Shown in pieces: positions 38,388 to 52,600 of a stretch of DNA of 64,000 nucleotides. The stretch spans positions 2,991,055-3,055,054 of the forward strand of contig SSNP01000001.1 in assembly GCA_006937955.1 (NCBI GenBank), read 5' to 3'. The position numbers and the translations under genes were made by a program. The notes beneath the pieces were generated by a model, which saw nothing but the letters and a program-made list of their open reading frames with translations, did no database searches and was not told where the DNA came from. Source of the DNA: Pachypanchax playfairii (taxonomy: Eukaryota > Chordata > Actinopteri > Cyprinodontiformes > Aplocheilidae). The number at the start of each line of letters is the position of its first letter. The first letter of the stretch is position 1.

Positions 38388-41300
38388 TGCTGAGGGATTT
38401 GAACCGATTTAGCTGTTGAATAACCAACAGAGACTCATTTTAAAGCAATCTTCACAAAACTGCTGAAATAAATCAAATATATCATTTGTTATTACCCCTG
38501 TCACTCTTTTAATAAACTGAATCTATATACAGAACTTGTTTCTGATGTACACACGGCTTATTACCTTAATCGTTATTATTGTTTCAACACTGTAAGTATA
38601 ACTGTGGAACTGGGCTTCCTGTTGCTCAGATCGTCCCTGCGGCTTTAGCTAGCGATGCATTATTGTGGAGGAGGGAGGCCTCATTTATTCCAAGTTATGC
38701 AACTGTGTTGGGAAAAATGCTGGCCAGTCACTGACAGCAGCAAGGCATTAACTTAGCAGGTAGCAGCAGTACAATGCTTTCCCTCAAAGCAGAGCAAACA
38801 AAGAGGCTTTCCCCGCACTCACTGGCCCTGATTTCTCTCCTCTGTGTCTCTCATTTTTGTCACAGGAGGAAAATATAGGCCACATTAGGTGTTGAGAGCA
38901 GCCCACTGAGGAAGTAGCCTGTTGATTGTGCAGAACAATAACTGTTGCATAAGCTGAAATACAAGAAAGATCTCATCAATGTTGCATGAATTTGCATTGC
39001 AAGACTGTAAAGAGCTAAAAGGCTTCATCAGCAGTTTCGGAAGCAAGTGTCTTTAGGAATTACCCAAATCAGCTATGAGATCCTCTGCATAATGTTTGGT
39101 ATTTTCATATGAAGGTATGGAGGACCTAAAAATCNNNNNNNNNNCTGAATTAACAGTTTTATCAAGAAGATTTAAAAACAGAAATAAAAATTCTGAACAG
39201 AAAAATTGAGGTTTAAATAAGAGCCAAAAGACAAACACAAGGATCTAACCAAATCATTAAACAAGGGAAAGTTTTTTTTCCTTGAACTGGAACAATAATC
39301 ACTTTACTAGTATTAAGGTAAAGTACTTTTTTCTACTAAAACCATAGAAAAGAGAGCAAAATACAAAAACAGCTGAAACAAAGATCAACAGAAAGATATA
39401 AATATGAACAGATGGAAGAACTGAACAGCCACAAATGGGATTGGTTAATGATCCCTGTTTCATAAATGTTTTATAAATTTAGCAGAGGTTAATATATTGT
39501 TTAGCAATTTTCTAGAAATGTAAAGAACCAAAATAAATAAAAATACCAAGGGTGCAAACTGGTGTAGCTGTATGTTTCAGAGGGGTCTGCTGTAACAGTG
39601 TCTGTGGTGAACTGGAAGTGTTTAGGACGTGACATTGTTCCTTCAAGCAGCTGAAACACTCTGTCTGAGGCAGAGGAGCTGGAGGCTGAAGGTGTAGCAA
39701 CTCTCACCGCTGGGAGAGTGGAGGATATTGAACAAGATAAAATAGACCAACACTTCCTCCTCGTTGATTCTGCCTGTAGGCAATTCAGAGTCAGACCACT
39801 GACACAGACACCTTTTTAAAACAGTTTGTCGAGCCTGCTGGCTTCTGCAGGCTTAATGTCATCTTCCTCTCAGGTTGAGAGCAGTGCAGGCCGATATGTA
39901 TGAGTTCATGGTGCAAAGCAGTGCGATGGAAATTCTGGTTGACACAGAGCCACCTAAGGCAGAATGTCGGTTTGTTTTCAGTCTGTTCGGCTAGAAAAAA
40001 GCTGTTCTATGATATGAACATCATTCCTTCACTGTATCACCTTTTTGCAACCTCTACACAGATGGATGGCGAGGGTCACTGGCTTTTTACAAGGTCTGGA
40101 ATTCTTTTATAAGCTACTTTTAGGCTAAAGCTTGTAAAAAAGTGTAGAACATAATTCCGTACTAATATTGAGTCAATTTTGGAAACAGGAAAATGTGTAT
40201 ATAGAGAACAAGAGAGAAAAATGAATATAAAATATGCATATTTATGGTTAATAAATTCCAAACACTACTAGCATTATCTACATGACTGTTATTGACAGAA
40301 GACCTCTAAAATTATAAACATTAAATCATTGTCTTGTAAAAAATAAACTTTCTGTTTCACTCCCTTTGAAATATTTTATTTATTTTAGTTTATTTCCTTC
40401 TTAATAGATATTTTTCTTCCAATTTGTTCCATTTATCTCCTTTAAGAAAACAGTGAATAGATTCTGATCGATGTGAATGACTCAAGATCTTGAAAGACTA
40501 ATTTGCCTTGAAAGATTTTTCTCCAAACTGCTGATTAAAAAATAACCAAACAACCTGAAGATAGATTATGTAATCTTAATCCTGGGGTGATCAGAGGACG
40601 AAAACGCACATCAGTTGACAGTTTTTCTCAAAAGGCTGCTAACAGATGCATTACAACCTTTAAATCTTTATTTTAAATCTAATATTTTTGTTGTATAGTG
40701 ATCAATTGTTTGAGTCTGACTTACAGGAACAAGAGACTGTACAGCATTTGATTTCTATGGTTACAAACTCATCGTTAAATATCTGCTGATGGAAACCAGA
40801 CCTAAATTATACCTCTATGTTTTTTGTAAATATATTTTGTGCATAGAATATCAAATTGTTTCCACTGTCCCTGCCTCCATTATTATCACTTTAATGCAGC
40901 TGCTCATTGAAAAATCCAGCCTTAATAGGGATTAATGCATACTGTGTGTGTGCACGTGTATCTTTTTTAACAGTATTCAACTTGCAGTCATGCAGTGATT
41001 GTTCTCATGCACATGTCAGGTGAGTGACTCATACATGTGCATGTTAAACACATTTGAGGAACAGAACAGACTGTTTATTTTTTAAACATATAATTTAGCC
41101 TCCATTCAACAGAACAGCTGAGGATTTATAAACATATTAAAGGTTATGTTTAGTCATTTCTATCTTGTCTGTCAGCTGATGATTCATCACACCTTAGTTT
41201 TCCAGTTGGAGGATTGTCTTATTACATCAAGTGAATCTGACCCTCTGTGTCGATTCTCAGTCACCAGAACATGACAATCAAAAAAGTTTTCAAAAAGACG

Positions 41301-42484
41301 GGCAACTTTACTTCCTTTTTCTGTTTTTTGAAAATGTTCTTACCTGTTCTGATCATGGGTTGGGAGTTCCAGGTTTAAAAGATGTTGCACTGTGGGTCAC
41401 AGGGATCATCACTGATGCCCCCATTCTTCCTGTGACTTGTTGCACCTGTGGCTTGTTTCTTCAAGATGTTAAAATCAGGTTTCACAGTTTGAATGATCAT
41501 GAAACCTCCTGTGAAGAGTCATTTCAGCATTGTGGGTATTAGATACATTTAAACCACTGCCTCTGCTTAATGTTTGTTTTTCTCATTTTTATATTGTTTA
41601 TTTCACTTGTCTTTCAAACTATCTGTCCTCTTTCTCCAAAATGTTTACATTACTGTCCTCAAAAGAGAGTTTCTTTATCTTTAAGACTCATGTGTACAGC
41701 TGAATCTTGACCTGAAAAGCTGGCTCTCATTTATTTATTTACATACTTACTTGCTTATTTATGCATTTATTTATGCTCTGTTGTTGTGCACCCAATGTAA
41801 AAAGCTCAGAAAAACTGTTATCATAAAATCAATGACCAAAAACTATCAGCACGGAGAGAATTTAGGAGCTCGTGCTTACCTTTTTAACCCCACATGAGGC
41901 GTTGAAATGTTCTCGTTCTAAAGAGTTTTTCAAGTAAAGAAATGTATTTGTGGCCATTACTAAGAGATAAGCGCTTGATAAAGTGATTAAGTGTGCAGTT
42001 CAAACCAGATGTTTCAACGGGGTTTGAGTGGTTTTAATTAAAAGTTTAAAGAATTAGGCCAATTACTTACAAGCTTAATATCAAGTGGTTTAGAAACATT
42101 GGTGTATTTACATATATAAGATATTTCAGTTTTCCATTAATGTTTGCACTCAAAACATATTAGGAACCTTTGATTAGGATTAAAGGTGTTTTTCTTGTAT
42201 GTAAATCTTTATGATTTATGATAGATTATCCTCTGTACATAATAAATCCATCAATTATTGTGCATATAATCAGTGTTTTATATTTTTTTCATGCAACATT
42301 GTTTTTGCACTCCAACCTTTTAAGCAAATTTAATCTAGTTTTCATCCACAGTGTTCTGTGTTTTGGGGTCTTATATTCGTCAATTTTCAAATGTTTTTGT
42401 TGTTGATGAGTTTTTTTTTTAGTTGTCTTTATATCTCACATAATTTTATGTTTGCATCTTCCTTCTTCTTCTGTTCTGCCACAG
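38388..42484. other. dlgap2: Gene-free stretch upstream of the first recognised coding exon
   Basis: AT-rich DNA with an assembly gap at 39135-39144 and no recognisable exon. Because the frame of the first coding exon is open at its 5' splice acceptor (42484), this is taken as intron sequence of the DLGAP gene. A polypyrimidine tract (TTCCTTCTTCTTCTGTTCTG) immediately precedes that acceptor. Confidence 0.55.
39135..39144. other. Assembly gap, 10 N
   Basis: Ten unresolved bases; no repeat is evident around them. Confidence 0.99.
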
Positions 42485-43632
42485 ACCAGACGTTTTCATC
42501 TTGGTCCCCACCTCGGAAGGTAAATGAAGGCAGACGTCTCCCTCCTGCCAGGAACATGAAGGGCTTATCGGGCAGCCGTTCCCAGCACCAGATTCCTTTA
42601 CCTCATGGTTTGGACTACGACCCCCACATCCATGATATCCACACACACCATGTCTCTGAGTCCCGCCACCCTTCATACCTGCTCAGCCCCACAGAGAGCT
42701 GCCCCGTGGACTTACACCACCGCTACTCGCCCCGCAGCTCCATCCACTCTGACTGCATGATGATGTCCCCCGTCATGATGCCCCCACCTGCTGCATCTGA
42801 CCACATCTCCAGCAGCACCTTCCCCAGGATGCACTACAGCTCTCAGTATTATGACTCAGCTACACGGGAAGACTGTGCTGCCATCACAGCCTCTGCCACC
42901 TCCCCAGCTGTCGCTGCAGCTGCAGCTGCAGCAGCTGCTTCCTCTCACCACTCCGGCACCAAAAGCAACCGCCTTCCAGCTAATCTGCTCGACCAGTTTG
43001 AGAAACAACTGCCACTACACCGAGATGGCTTCCACACGCTACAGTACCAGCGCACCTCCACAACCACTGAGCAGCGCAGTGAGAGTCCAGGCCGCATTCG
43101 ACACCTTGTTCATTCAGTCCAGAAACTCTTTACTAAGTCCCACTCCTTGGAAGGGTCATCGAAGATGAACGGCACAAAAAGTGACATGATAGGAGGTGGA
43201 GCCGGAGCAGGGGGTTACTACCATCATGGCCACCACTCCACCAAACATGGCAGCAAGAGGAGCAAGAGTAAAGAACGAAAACACCGTTCTGGTGGATGGT
43301 GGAGCTCAGACGACAACTTGGATAGTGACAGCACCTACCGAACACCCAGCGTAATGTCACGACACCACGGGGAACATGTCAGTCACTGCTACCCAGACTC
43401 CATGCACAGTCACATGTCACTCAAGGCCTCTAAGAGTAACAATGATGTCAAGTGTTCAGCTTGTGAGAGCATGGCCATGGCACCTGAGGGCAAATTCATG
43501 AAGAGGAGTTCATGGTCGACGCTGACGGTCAGCCAAGCCAAGGAGGCCTACAGGAAGTCATCACTTAATTTAGACAAACCTATGATGCACACAGACCTCA
43601 AAACGTCATCACGAGCATGTCACTACCTTCAG
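42485..43632 (+). CDS. dlgap2: dlgap2 coding exon 1 (ATG at 42556)
   Basis: Large N-terminal exon typical of DLGAP genes. Start MKGLSGSRSQHQ at 42556 (A at -3). The 71 bases before it, back to the acceptor at 42483-42484, are also open, so an upstream exon could extend the protein. Landmarks in residue numbers: PYLLSP-like SYLLSPTESC in the first 40, SSTFPRMHY near 80, an alanine run at 118-128, LPANLLDQFEKQLP near 140, ESPGRIRHLVHSVQKLF from 176, a His/Gly/Lys-rich linker, GGWWSSDDNLDSD at 246-258, and KASKSNNDVKCSAC near 300. The last codon is CAG of CHYLQ, then GTGAGT. Phase 0. DLGAP family members are membrane-associated at the synapse without a transmembrane segment, and none is seen here. 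Confidence 0.92.
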
Positions 43633-46600
43633 GTGAGTAATATGTAATCAAACTTTAATGTGGAGTGTAGAATTTGTTACATTTTAACCCATTTAATAGG
43701 TAAAAACATAGTGTTGGGGGTTCATTTTAAGAATTTTCTGTCAGTTACCCTGGCATACTTTTCTATTTACACTCGACTTGGTAGATCAACAACTGTAACT
43801 TTAATTCATCCAAAAAGGAAAAACAAAAACTAAAATCAGCTTTTAATCACAGTTTATATCTGATTCTGCTTTGGGATCTCACTGCTCACCTGAGAAGTAG
43901 CCCAGAAAACATCCAGCAAACCCATAAGAGTTGCATTTATGACAACAGATAACCTAAATTTAAGTCTAAAAAGGAGCATCATGAGTGCAGGTGGGCTGGA
44001 AAGTGGCTTGCAGAGGAGGCAGCTATGGGTAGGCAGGCTATAAGAGCTCAAACAGCACACAGTTGCCTTTTATCAATATAAAGAGGAGGAGTGTAATTGA
44101 TCATGTACAGTAACATTGTGTTCCAATGTTTAAAATCTGCTGTTTACTTCAAAAGTGTGAATTAGGATTTTTGGAATTTCAGCAGGAGTCCAGTCTTATT
44201 TTAAATTGTCTTTGTTATCATTGTAGATGTTTTAATTATTGGCAAGCTTCATTTCATAGATAAAACTCTCCTATCTGCTATAAAGACACTCACAAAAGGT
44301 TATTGGAGTTTATATTGTTCAGGTATTTAGGAACTTAAAGATCTCTGTGCTGATCACAGTTGGGTTTCTCTGAGGTTTAGTAGGTATTTGAGCTGAAAGA
44401 GGAGCAATATTCCAATATAATAACACAAAAGTGAACATTTTTGTGGAAATTTGATCTCAATTTTTGAGAAAATGACATTGAAATGTGAGTATAAGCTGAA
44501 AGGACTGGTCATAACCGAAACATCAATATTACACGTATTTCCTCTACTGTAATTTAATTTCTCTATTGGGCTCTAGGGCTTTTTCGATTTACTTTAAGCA
44601 CTTGCACTAGTGCCCAATTTAGTCAAACTGAAAGTCAAATCCACACACTGTAACTGACATTAACAGACATTCTTGGTCTTTACTCGTCATGTTGAATTTG
44701 GATAATAATGGGAATATTTCTTGAATCCGTCCATGACACATTAAATATGAGAACATTTTACACCAACACGTTCATGTAGATCCTCAGTGAAGTTCACAGT
44801 TCCACACAAACGCTCTTTAAATAGTGAAGTAGATTTTGGCATGCTCATGAGTTCCCAGTTGAAGAGGCTGCAGGTGCCACATGGACCCAATCTGTACTGA
44901 GTGAGTCCACAAAGAGAGCTTTATTCGGTGTGGGAAAAGGGAGAGATGATCTCCTGTGCAGCTCATCTGATGTGATCTATTTGATGCTGGGGTCCTTTAG
45001 GTGAATAATAACTCATAATGAGGACAGATTTGCCTGAGAGAAATATTTTAACACATTTTTCATTTAGTGAGTGTTAGATCTTCACAGAATATAATAAAAT
45101 AGAATAAAATAATCTGCATTTTACTATTAAAAAAAACGTATACTGACCTTAATATTGCGCACATTTGTTAGAGTGATGTATAGTGTGATGTTTACAACAT
45201 CCTGTTGGAATTTTATCTTTACTGCTTCAGTCTAACTCCCCCAGCAACATGAAACTAAATGAGAGAATAACCTAAAATGTCTATCGGTCTGGATGCAACA
45301 CTGTTTTCTTTGACAATCCCAAACTATTTGTATCAATTTTGCTGAAATTTCTTCTTTGACATTGAATCAGATTGATGTGTTTTAAGCTCCTGAAGGATTA
45401 CATGCATATTAGCTTTCCGTTTGACTGTCCTCAAATTTACACATGCTTGATTAAGGTTCCTGCAAGTGCTTGTTGGTCTCATTTGAGAGGGCAAATGTGT
45501 CTACAAGGACATTTTAATTAAAACCAAAACATTAGTCAGCTGTTGTACAAAAGTGATTATGCATACTTTCAAAGTTTCTATGCAGTTATAAAAAAGACAA
45601 ACACTTATCAGATGTATCTCAATGTGTAGCAGCAGATTTGGATTCTCTTTAATGCTGTTCTTGCTAAACCTTTTTGGGGACAGGGGTCTCTGATTAGGAA
45701 CAACTGTACTTAACAGATTATTAGAAGCGTATTGAGTGATTTAAAGCAGAACTAAGTAAGTTTTTTCACCTCAATAAATGTTTTCTAGAGTCCCTGTGGG
45801 GGTAAACAAGGACTTGGCAGGGTGATTCGTGGGTCCCTCCCCTCCCTCCGGGGTCTGTGTCCTGAAAGCAGCACTTGCAACTTTCAGTGGATCGGACCCG
45901 ACTAATCTCGCGAGAACAAACCTGCTTTACGGCACTCACACTCACGTACATAAATACAAGCATGAAGCCCTTGCCGTTGTTAGCAACGCCACCCTTAGGA
46001 GCGCAAAGATGACAATAATACTCACCTGTCGAGACATTTTCTTGGTTTTGTTTTTCTTTCTTCTTGCAAAAGCGTTCTCTGCACGTTGTTGTTGGGGGGG
46101 CGGCGGCGGGGTTCTGCGGCGGCGGCGGGGGAACGTTACGACAGTGAGCTTTCACAGGGGACCAGTAGGGGGAGAGCGAGAGCAAAACTTACTTAGTTCT
46201 GCTTTAAACGATAAAATTAAACTCATCTATATACATTAAAAACATCACAGGTATTTAAAGAGGGCATTTCAAACACATTTCAGGACTTTGTGGTTATTTC
46301 TTAAGTATTAACCAGTAATATGAAACATTTTATATCTAAAAAACGTCAGGAAAACCTGATTAACAGACCTTTCAATCTGTCTGCGTTAAAATTCGGGTGG
46401 TTCCGGCTCCTTCCGTCAGGCTGCTTCGTCAGCAGCTCGTTTATATTCGTTATTCGGATTTGCTGGACTCTGATTGGGTAACAAACTAGCCTATGAGAGC
46501 AAAGAATACTTTTTCCTGCCCCGCTGCGCATGGCAACGTCAGACGTCGTGTCTTCCTGTTTGCTACGTTATGCTACAACTTTTTAGTGAGCCGCATGCTA

Positions 46601-49600
46601 GGTGTGGTTTCAACTGCGGGAGCTGCCGAAAACTAATGAACAAAGGAGTTGTGACGAAACAGATACAGGCCGTTCAGACTCGGGAGAACTCGGGTTTTGT
46701 CGCCACCTGCGTAGTTTGAGAGATTAAAACTGAAAAAGAAGTTGTTTTCATACCCACTATGAAGGTAAGAACACCTGTGGAGCTAAAATATTCAACAGAA
46801 ACCTCAGAAAACCATTTTTAATGGAAGGGCCTTTTTAAAGGACAGAAAAGATTTAAATGTAAGCTGGTAGATACACACATGGATGGACTAAGTGACCACT
46901 CGATTCTGAAACAGCTCAATGTGCAATAGCAGAATGTAAAATGTCGACATGCAAAAACATTCACGGAAAACCATCATCTAGTTGCTGTTTGCAGGAACAT
47001 CTGTACTGAGTAGGTTCTGGAGGTCCTGCAGTCAAAGTGGGAGGCGAGTGAACGGGCTAAGGTCAACTGTGGGGCCTCCAGATCTAGATAAACTTATGTA
47101 AATTACTGAGCACAAACTAACACAAAATAAAAATCTGTGGTAAAAAATTGCTGATATTTTCTACTTCTTTCTTATCTATCTGCATCACAAGATCACTTTT
47201 GCACAACAAATCAACAAGATGTTCTCATTATTTACTATAAAGTTTTTAAGAGACACTTGAGTGCATTTAGCCAAAACAACTTCAGCTAATTTTTTTATAC
47301 ATGTTTCCTCCAGAAATACACTAGTGACTCACATGTTCTGGTGATATGAAATCACTTTCTCAATTGAAGAGTTTTATTTTTTTAACCTTAGTTATTTTTA
47401 CACAAACTGTCTTTATTTTAATAGTAACTAACTAACGAGGCTGTTAAGAAGCTTGTCTGTCTTGCAGCCTCAGAGGTGCAGCTGAACAGGCCTCTTCAGG
47501 TATATAAAACATCAAATGAGCTCAGACGGTATCGCTAATGAGCTGCCGCACAGCCTTGATAAGTGATGGCTGCCTTGTTAACCACAGCCCCAGATGATCA
47601 ATGGTCGGCCATTTAGATGAAAATGATTCTTTTTCTTTGCTGCTGTCTTTAAGGCTGATTAATTTAGTTGGAGTTTTATTCTGCTCAGGTGGAAGAGAGG
47701 AAGTGCAGTTCTTTTTTTTAAGCAGGTGACATGCAAAGATTCTTATTCACTCCTGTAGCAAACTGAACATGTCATTCTGCTATAAGCAGCAGAGAGTTTT
47801 CATAACATGCAACTTAATTCTGAGCCCTTTTTATCTTGATAACATTAACAAATTACTGTCTGATGTTTGTTTGTTTTTTAATTAATTTAAATTGCTGTAT
47901 CATGCAATTAATTACAAAATGTAAGAGTCTAATGATGTCTGCTCCTGCACATGTTCTGTAACAGCCCAGTAAGTCAATTAAAGCTATTATATCGCCTCGA
48001 TGCGACTGTAGAGGACTGATTGGAGACAAAATTGCAGAGAATTAGTTTTAACTACAGTTTTGTCCTAATTTTTTTCACAAGTTATTCTAATTTTATTTGA
48101 TATTTTGTTGTGCTCAGAAAGTCAGATTCTCTTTTTTGTTACCAGTCAATCACTTGCATGTGTTGCAATACTCTCAGGAAGTTGCTTCAAATTTTATGCG
48201 CCTTCGTAAACACTGTCTTGCAATTTATTTATTTATTTTTTTAACAATTTCAATTGAGATATCACACAAAAGCTTCTTGTTTTAAAAAATGGGGCACCTG
48301 CGGTCATTGTACTTTATTGTCCGCAACAGAAACGGTGTGCTGCAGAGAGGTGCCCAAGGTAAATCAAAGTATTCCCGGCATGAAGAGAAAATCATTCAGT
48401 AATGTACAAAAAACATTTTTTCACACAATCACAAACATTACACTAAAATGAGCTCTAATAGGCCGTAAACACCTGCTATTCAAACTCCACCTTGCTACTG
48501 CGGTGTGGCAGAGACCGAGGTCTTTTATACTCCACAGCAGCAGAACGCTGACATCACGTATAGAGAAAATAAGGTCTAAGCCAATAGCGATGCCTCATTC
48601 AAATTCAAGTGCAGTGTAACCTTTTAACCTGAAGAGGGCGCTCCACAAAACTAAGTTTTATTAAAATGTGCTAAAACACCAAAAGAAAAAAAAAATAATA
48701 ATGAGAAAAATACTAAATAACACCCAGAAATGTAGACAGGACTATTATATACTCATTTATACAGTTTATTAACAAAAAAAAAGTTGATGTGGGGTGTGAG
48801 CCTAACTTTAAAGAGAAAATTTGATTTTAACAAGTTGAAACAAGTGTAAAGAAGACATTAATGTCTGTGTCGGGGATTTAAAAAGTCTGATGGCTGTCAT
48901 GCTTTCTGTTACAGTTGAGTAGTTTTGGGGGAGAAACAGCTGAAAAGTGAGCGACTAATGGAACGTTTAGAACATTTCTGCGTTTGGTTCTTTCAACAAC
49001 CACAACATTCACTTCTGCTGGTGCAACTGATAGAACTGCAACTGACTGCACACTAACTGTGTTGTGTAGGTAACATGTCTTACCAGTACTGTCCAAAAAT
49101 GGAGACTTACACGTTATTAAATCATAGTTAATTCTAAGTAACATGAAACTGGATTTGAGAAAATTGTATCATTAATAAGAGGATCAGAAAAATGAGTTGA
49201 TTTTCAAAAGCTTAAATCAGATCTGGTTTTCATTCTTATTGCATAGAAATCCAATTAAAACTCGAAACACAAGAGGTTGAACATGTTTTTTTATTTCTTT
49301 TAATTACCAGAATTGCTTCACCGTTAATGACAGAGTGCTGAATTAAAGGTTGCAGCGTGAGCCTCGTGGGGGATAATAAGCAGGCTTTGCTGCACAAGCA
49401 TAAAATATTTAAACAGGGTCAAAAAAAAGATCTTATAGATATTTGCAAGACCTGATTTTCATTCAGAGTGCTACTTTTAAAAGTTTGTTTGACTTAAACA
49501 GTCACTGTTTGCACCTCAGTTAATGGTTGACATGTTCCTTTTCTTTAATAATGGTGTTTAATATTTTACTAAAAACCTTTTATTCTTTTTTTCTTTTAAA

Positions 49601-52600
49601 ACTGAGACTGTGTTTTAATTCCCAGTTAACAAACATTAACCAGATGTTACCCAGCAGCTTAGTTTCAAAATTAACCTCTACACTTTGCAAAATTCCTGAA
49701 TTATATTTTGTCTTCCAGGTGAGCCAGACTTTTATTTTTTATTCTGATCTGATCTTGATCAGCAGTTTTTCAGTCTTTCTAAAGGTTTGTCAAAGTTTTT
49801 CATTGAACCTTAATTGTTATTTAAAGGGCCACATCAGAAGCAAACTTTTTGGGGAGAAAAAGTAATGGGGAAATACATTTTGCACAGTTTTGTAGCTCCA
49901 AAACAAACATCTATGACATATTCTCTGTGCTGCAGATGCTTTGAAATAATCCTGGAGAATGAATAAAGTAAAAAAACCAGCAATTTGGATAAAATCTGGA
50001 GGAGGAGCAACATAGCTCTTATATGACATCTACTAAAACAAACAATAATTACAAACCATTAAACACATCAGATGTCCTNGCTGAATTAAAGGTTGCAGCG
50101 TGAGCCTCGTGGGGGATAATAAGCAGGCTTTGCTGCACAAGCATAAAATATTTAAACAGGGTAAAAAAAAAGATCTTATAGATATTTGCAAGACCTGATT
50201 TTCATTCAGAGTGCTACTTTTAAAAGTTTGTTTGACTTAAACAGTCACTGTTTGCACCTCAGTTAATGGTTGACATGTTCCTTTTCTTTAATAATGGTGT
50301 TTAATATTTCTAAAAACCACTAAAAACCTTTTATTCTTTTTTTCTTATAAAACTGAGACTGTGTTTTAATTCCCAGTTAACAAACATTAACCAGATGTTA
50401 CCCAGCAGCTTAGTTTCAAAATTAACCTCTACACTTTGCAAAATTCCTGAATTATATTTTGTCTTCCAGGTGAGCCAGACTTTTATTTTTTATTCTGATC
50501 TGATCTTGATCAGCAGTTTTTCAGTCTTTCTAAAGGTTTGTCAAAGTTTTTCATTGAACCTTAATTGTTATTTAAAGGGCCACATCAGAAGCAAACTTTT
50601 TGGGGAGAAAAAGTAATGGGGAAATACATTTTGCACAGTTTTGTAGCTCCAAAACAAACATCTATGACATATTCTCTGTGCTGCAGATGCTTTGAAATAA
50701 TCCTGGAGAATGAATAAAGTAAAAAAACCAGCAATTTGGATAAAATCTGGAGGAGGAGCAACATAGCTCTTATATGACATCTACTAAAACAAACAATAAT
50801 TACAAACCATTAAACACATCAGATGTCCTGATGAGAGCAGTCACTGCAACCACAGCTGTTTGCAACGAGGCCAGAACCATCAGCATCAGTTTGTATTATA
50901 GGTGCACTCCTCTCATATGTTACATTTCACAGAGTCAGCTGGCAGTTATCACTTTGTATTCACTGATTTTGTTTTTTTCCATCTTTGTTTCATAGATTTG
51001 TCTTTTTCTAGCTGTCTGCTCCGACAATGTAGCTACACAGTTTTATTCTGATCCAACATTCTATACAATTTATTTCAAGTCCACTATAATCCTTTCTAAA
51101 TGAACGAGTAGAACAAATCTTCTTTTGTTAAAAGCATGTTTTCTTCATTTATCAGATTCATCTTCTGACAGTCTCATCATCCAGGCCACTCAGTGCTTAA
51201 ACTCACAAAATCTTTGCATTATTTGCAAATTCAGTGTTTAGTGTTAAGCTGTATAAAGTGAAGAAGTATGTACATAAATGAACAACTTGATGGTAAAACC
51301 CGCCACTCAATAGTATGAATTTTCCTTAAGCCAGGAAATTAATGATGAAGCACAAAATTTTGTTGAAAGAACATTTCAAGACAAACCTTTCTTCGATTTA
51401 GCACGTTAAAATGTTGTCAGTTGTTTATTTTTTGTAATTGTCAATCACATATGACAAAATTAGACTCCACATTCCTTATTCTAGGATGCACGAGTATTTG
51501 CCAATTCAACAACAAACTCAGATATTTTATTGGAATTTGGTTCAGCATTTTTGAATCTGAACATGTTGATGACTAATCCTGCTCTCTGGTTTTTGGTGTT
51601 CCTCTTTTGAGTGAAAGAAAATGATGTGTCTGCTTAGTTCTGTGCAACCCATCAATCAGAACCAGCTGGGTTTGTAGGAAAGAGGGTCACTGAACTTGTG
51701 TTTAATTTACATACAATTTGTAAATGTAAGTAAGCAAATTGCATGATTTTCATTGGAACTGTGAACTCTGTCAGCAGCAGCAGGGTGATGTGTACGTATG
51801 TGTGTGTGAGTGCTTTGACTATACTTTTACTCCCAGCAGGCAAATAAAAGTAGACATAATATTTTGCTGACAATATCTTCACAGTGAAGGAAAGATGTTT
51901 TTGGTTTATTATAATGACTTAAATAAGCAACAGATAATGTACGCTACAAATCCCTTATAACACCTACGCCATCGAACCACCTCGTTAAAAAATCCGATAT
52001 GTTTCAAGATGCAGTTTTTTGGCAAAAATAAGTGCAAAACAGGTTTACATACAGGTAGTAGAAGATGAACCCACAATGAGGAAATTCAGCTGTAACAGCA
52101 GGAAAGTGACAGGCAGTACAAACACTGGAAGAATATAAACTGTAAAAAACAGATGTGCAAAATAACAGCAGCAGAAATATAGGTTGGTAGTAGAAATGGG
52201 TAGTTCTCACAAGTAAAACTTGACCAAAATGCAAACCCAACTACATGAGTTTTAAATTAAATTATGTTTTCTGCAATATCCCTGTAAGTGATACCAATAT
52301 TGTAATGAACACAGGCTGTGTGTAAATTGATTTAAGACAATAATTCTTAGATGTTAGTGGCCAAAATGTTAAAGTGCAGAACAGAAATTGCAAAGTTATT
52401 ATAATTGCCTATTTTATACAAGAACATTAATCATAAAATAAAGTATGTTGTTTCCATTTTGCCAGTACTTGGATTTAGAATTCCTTTAAGATTAAGATAC
52501 AGAACCTATTTTTTAGCATCATGTTCATCGGTCTTGTGCCCTGTGTTGTCTGGTTTAATATGGATCAAACCTACAGAACGTCTTATATTTGTGAATCATA

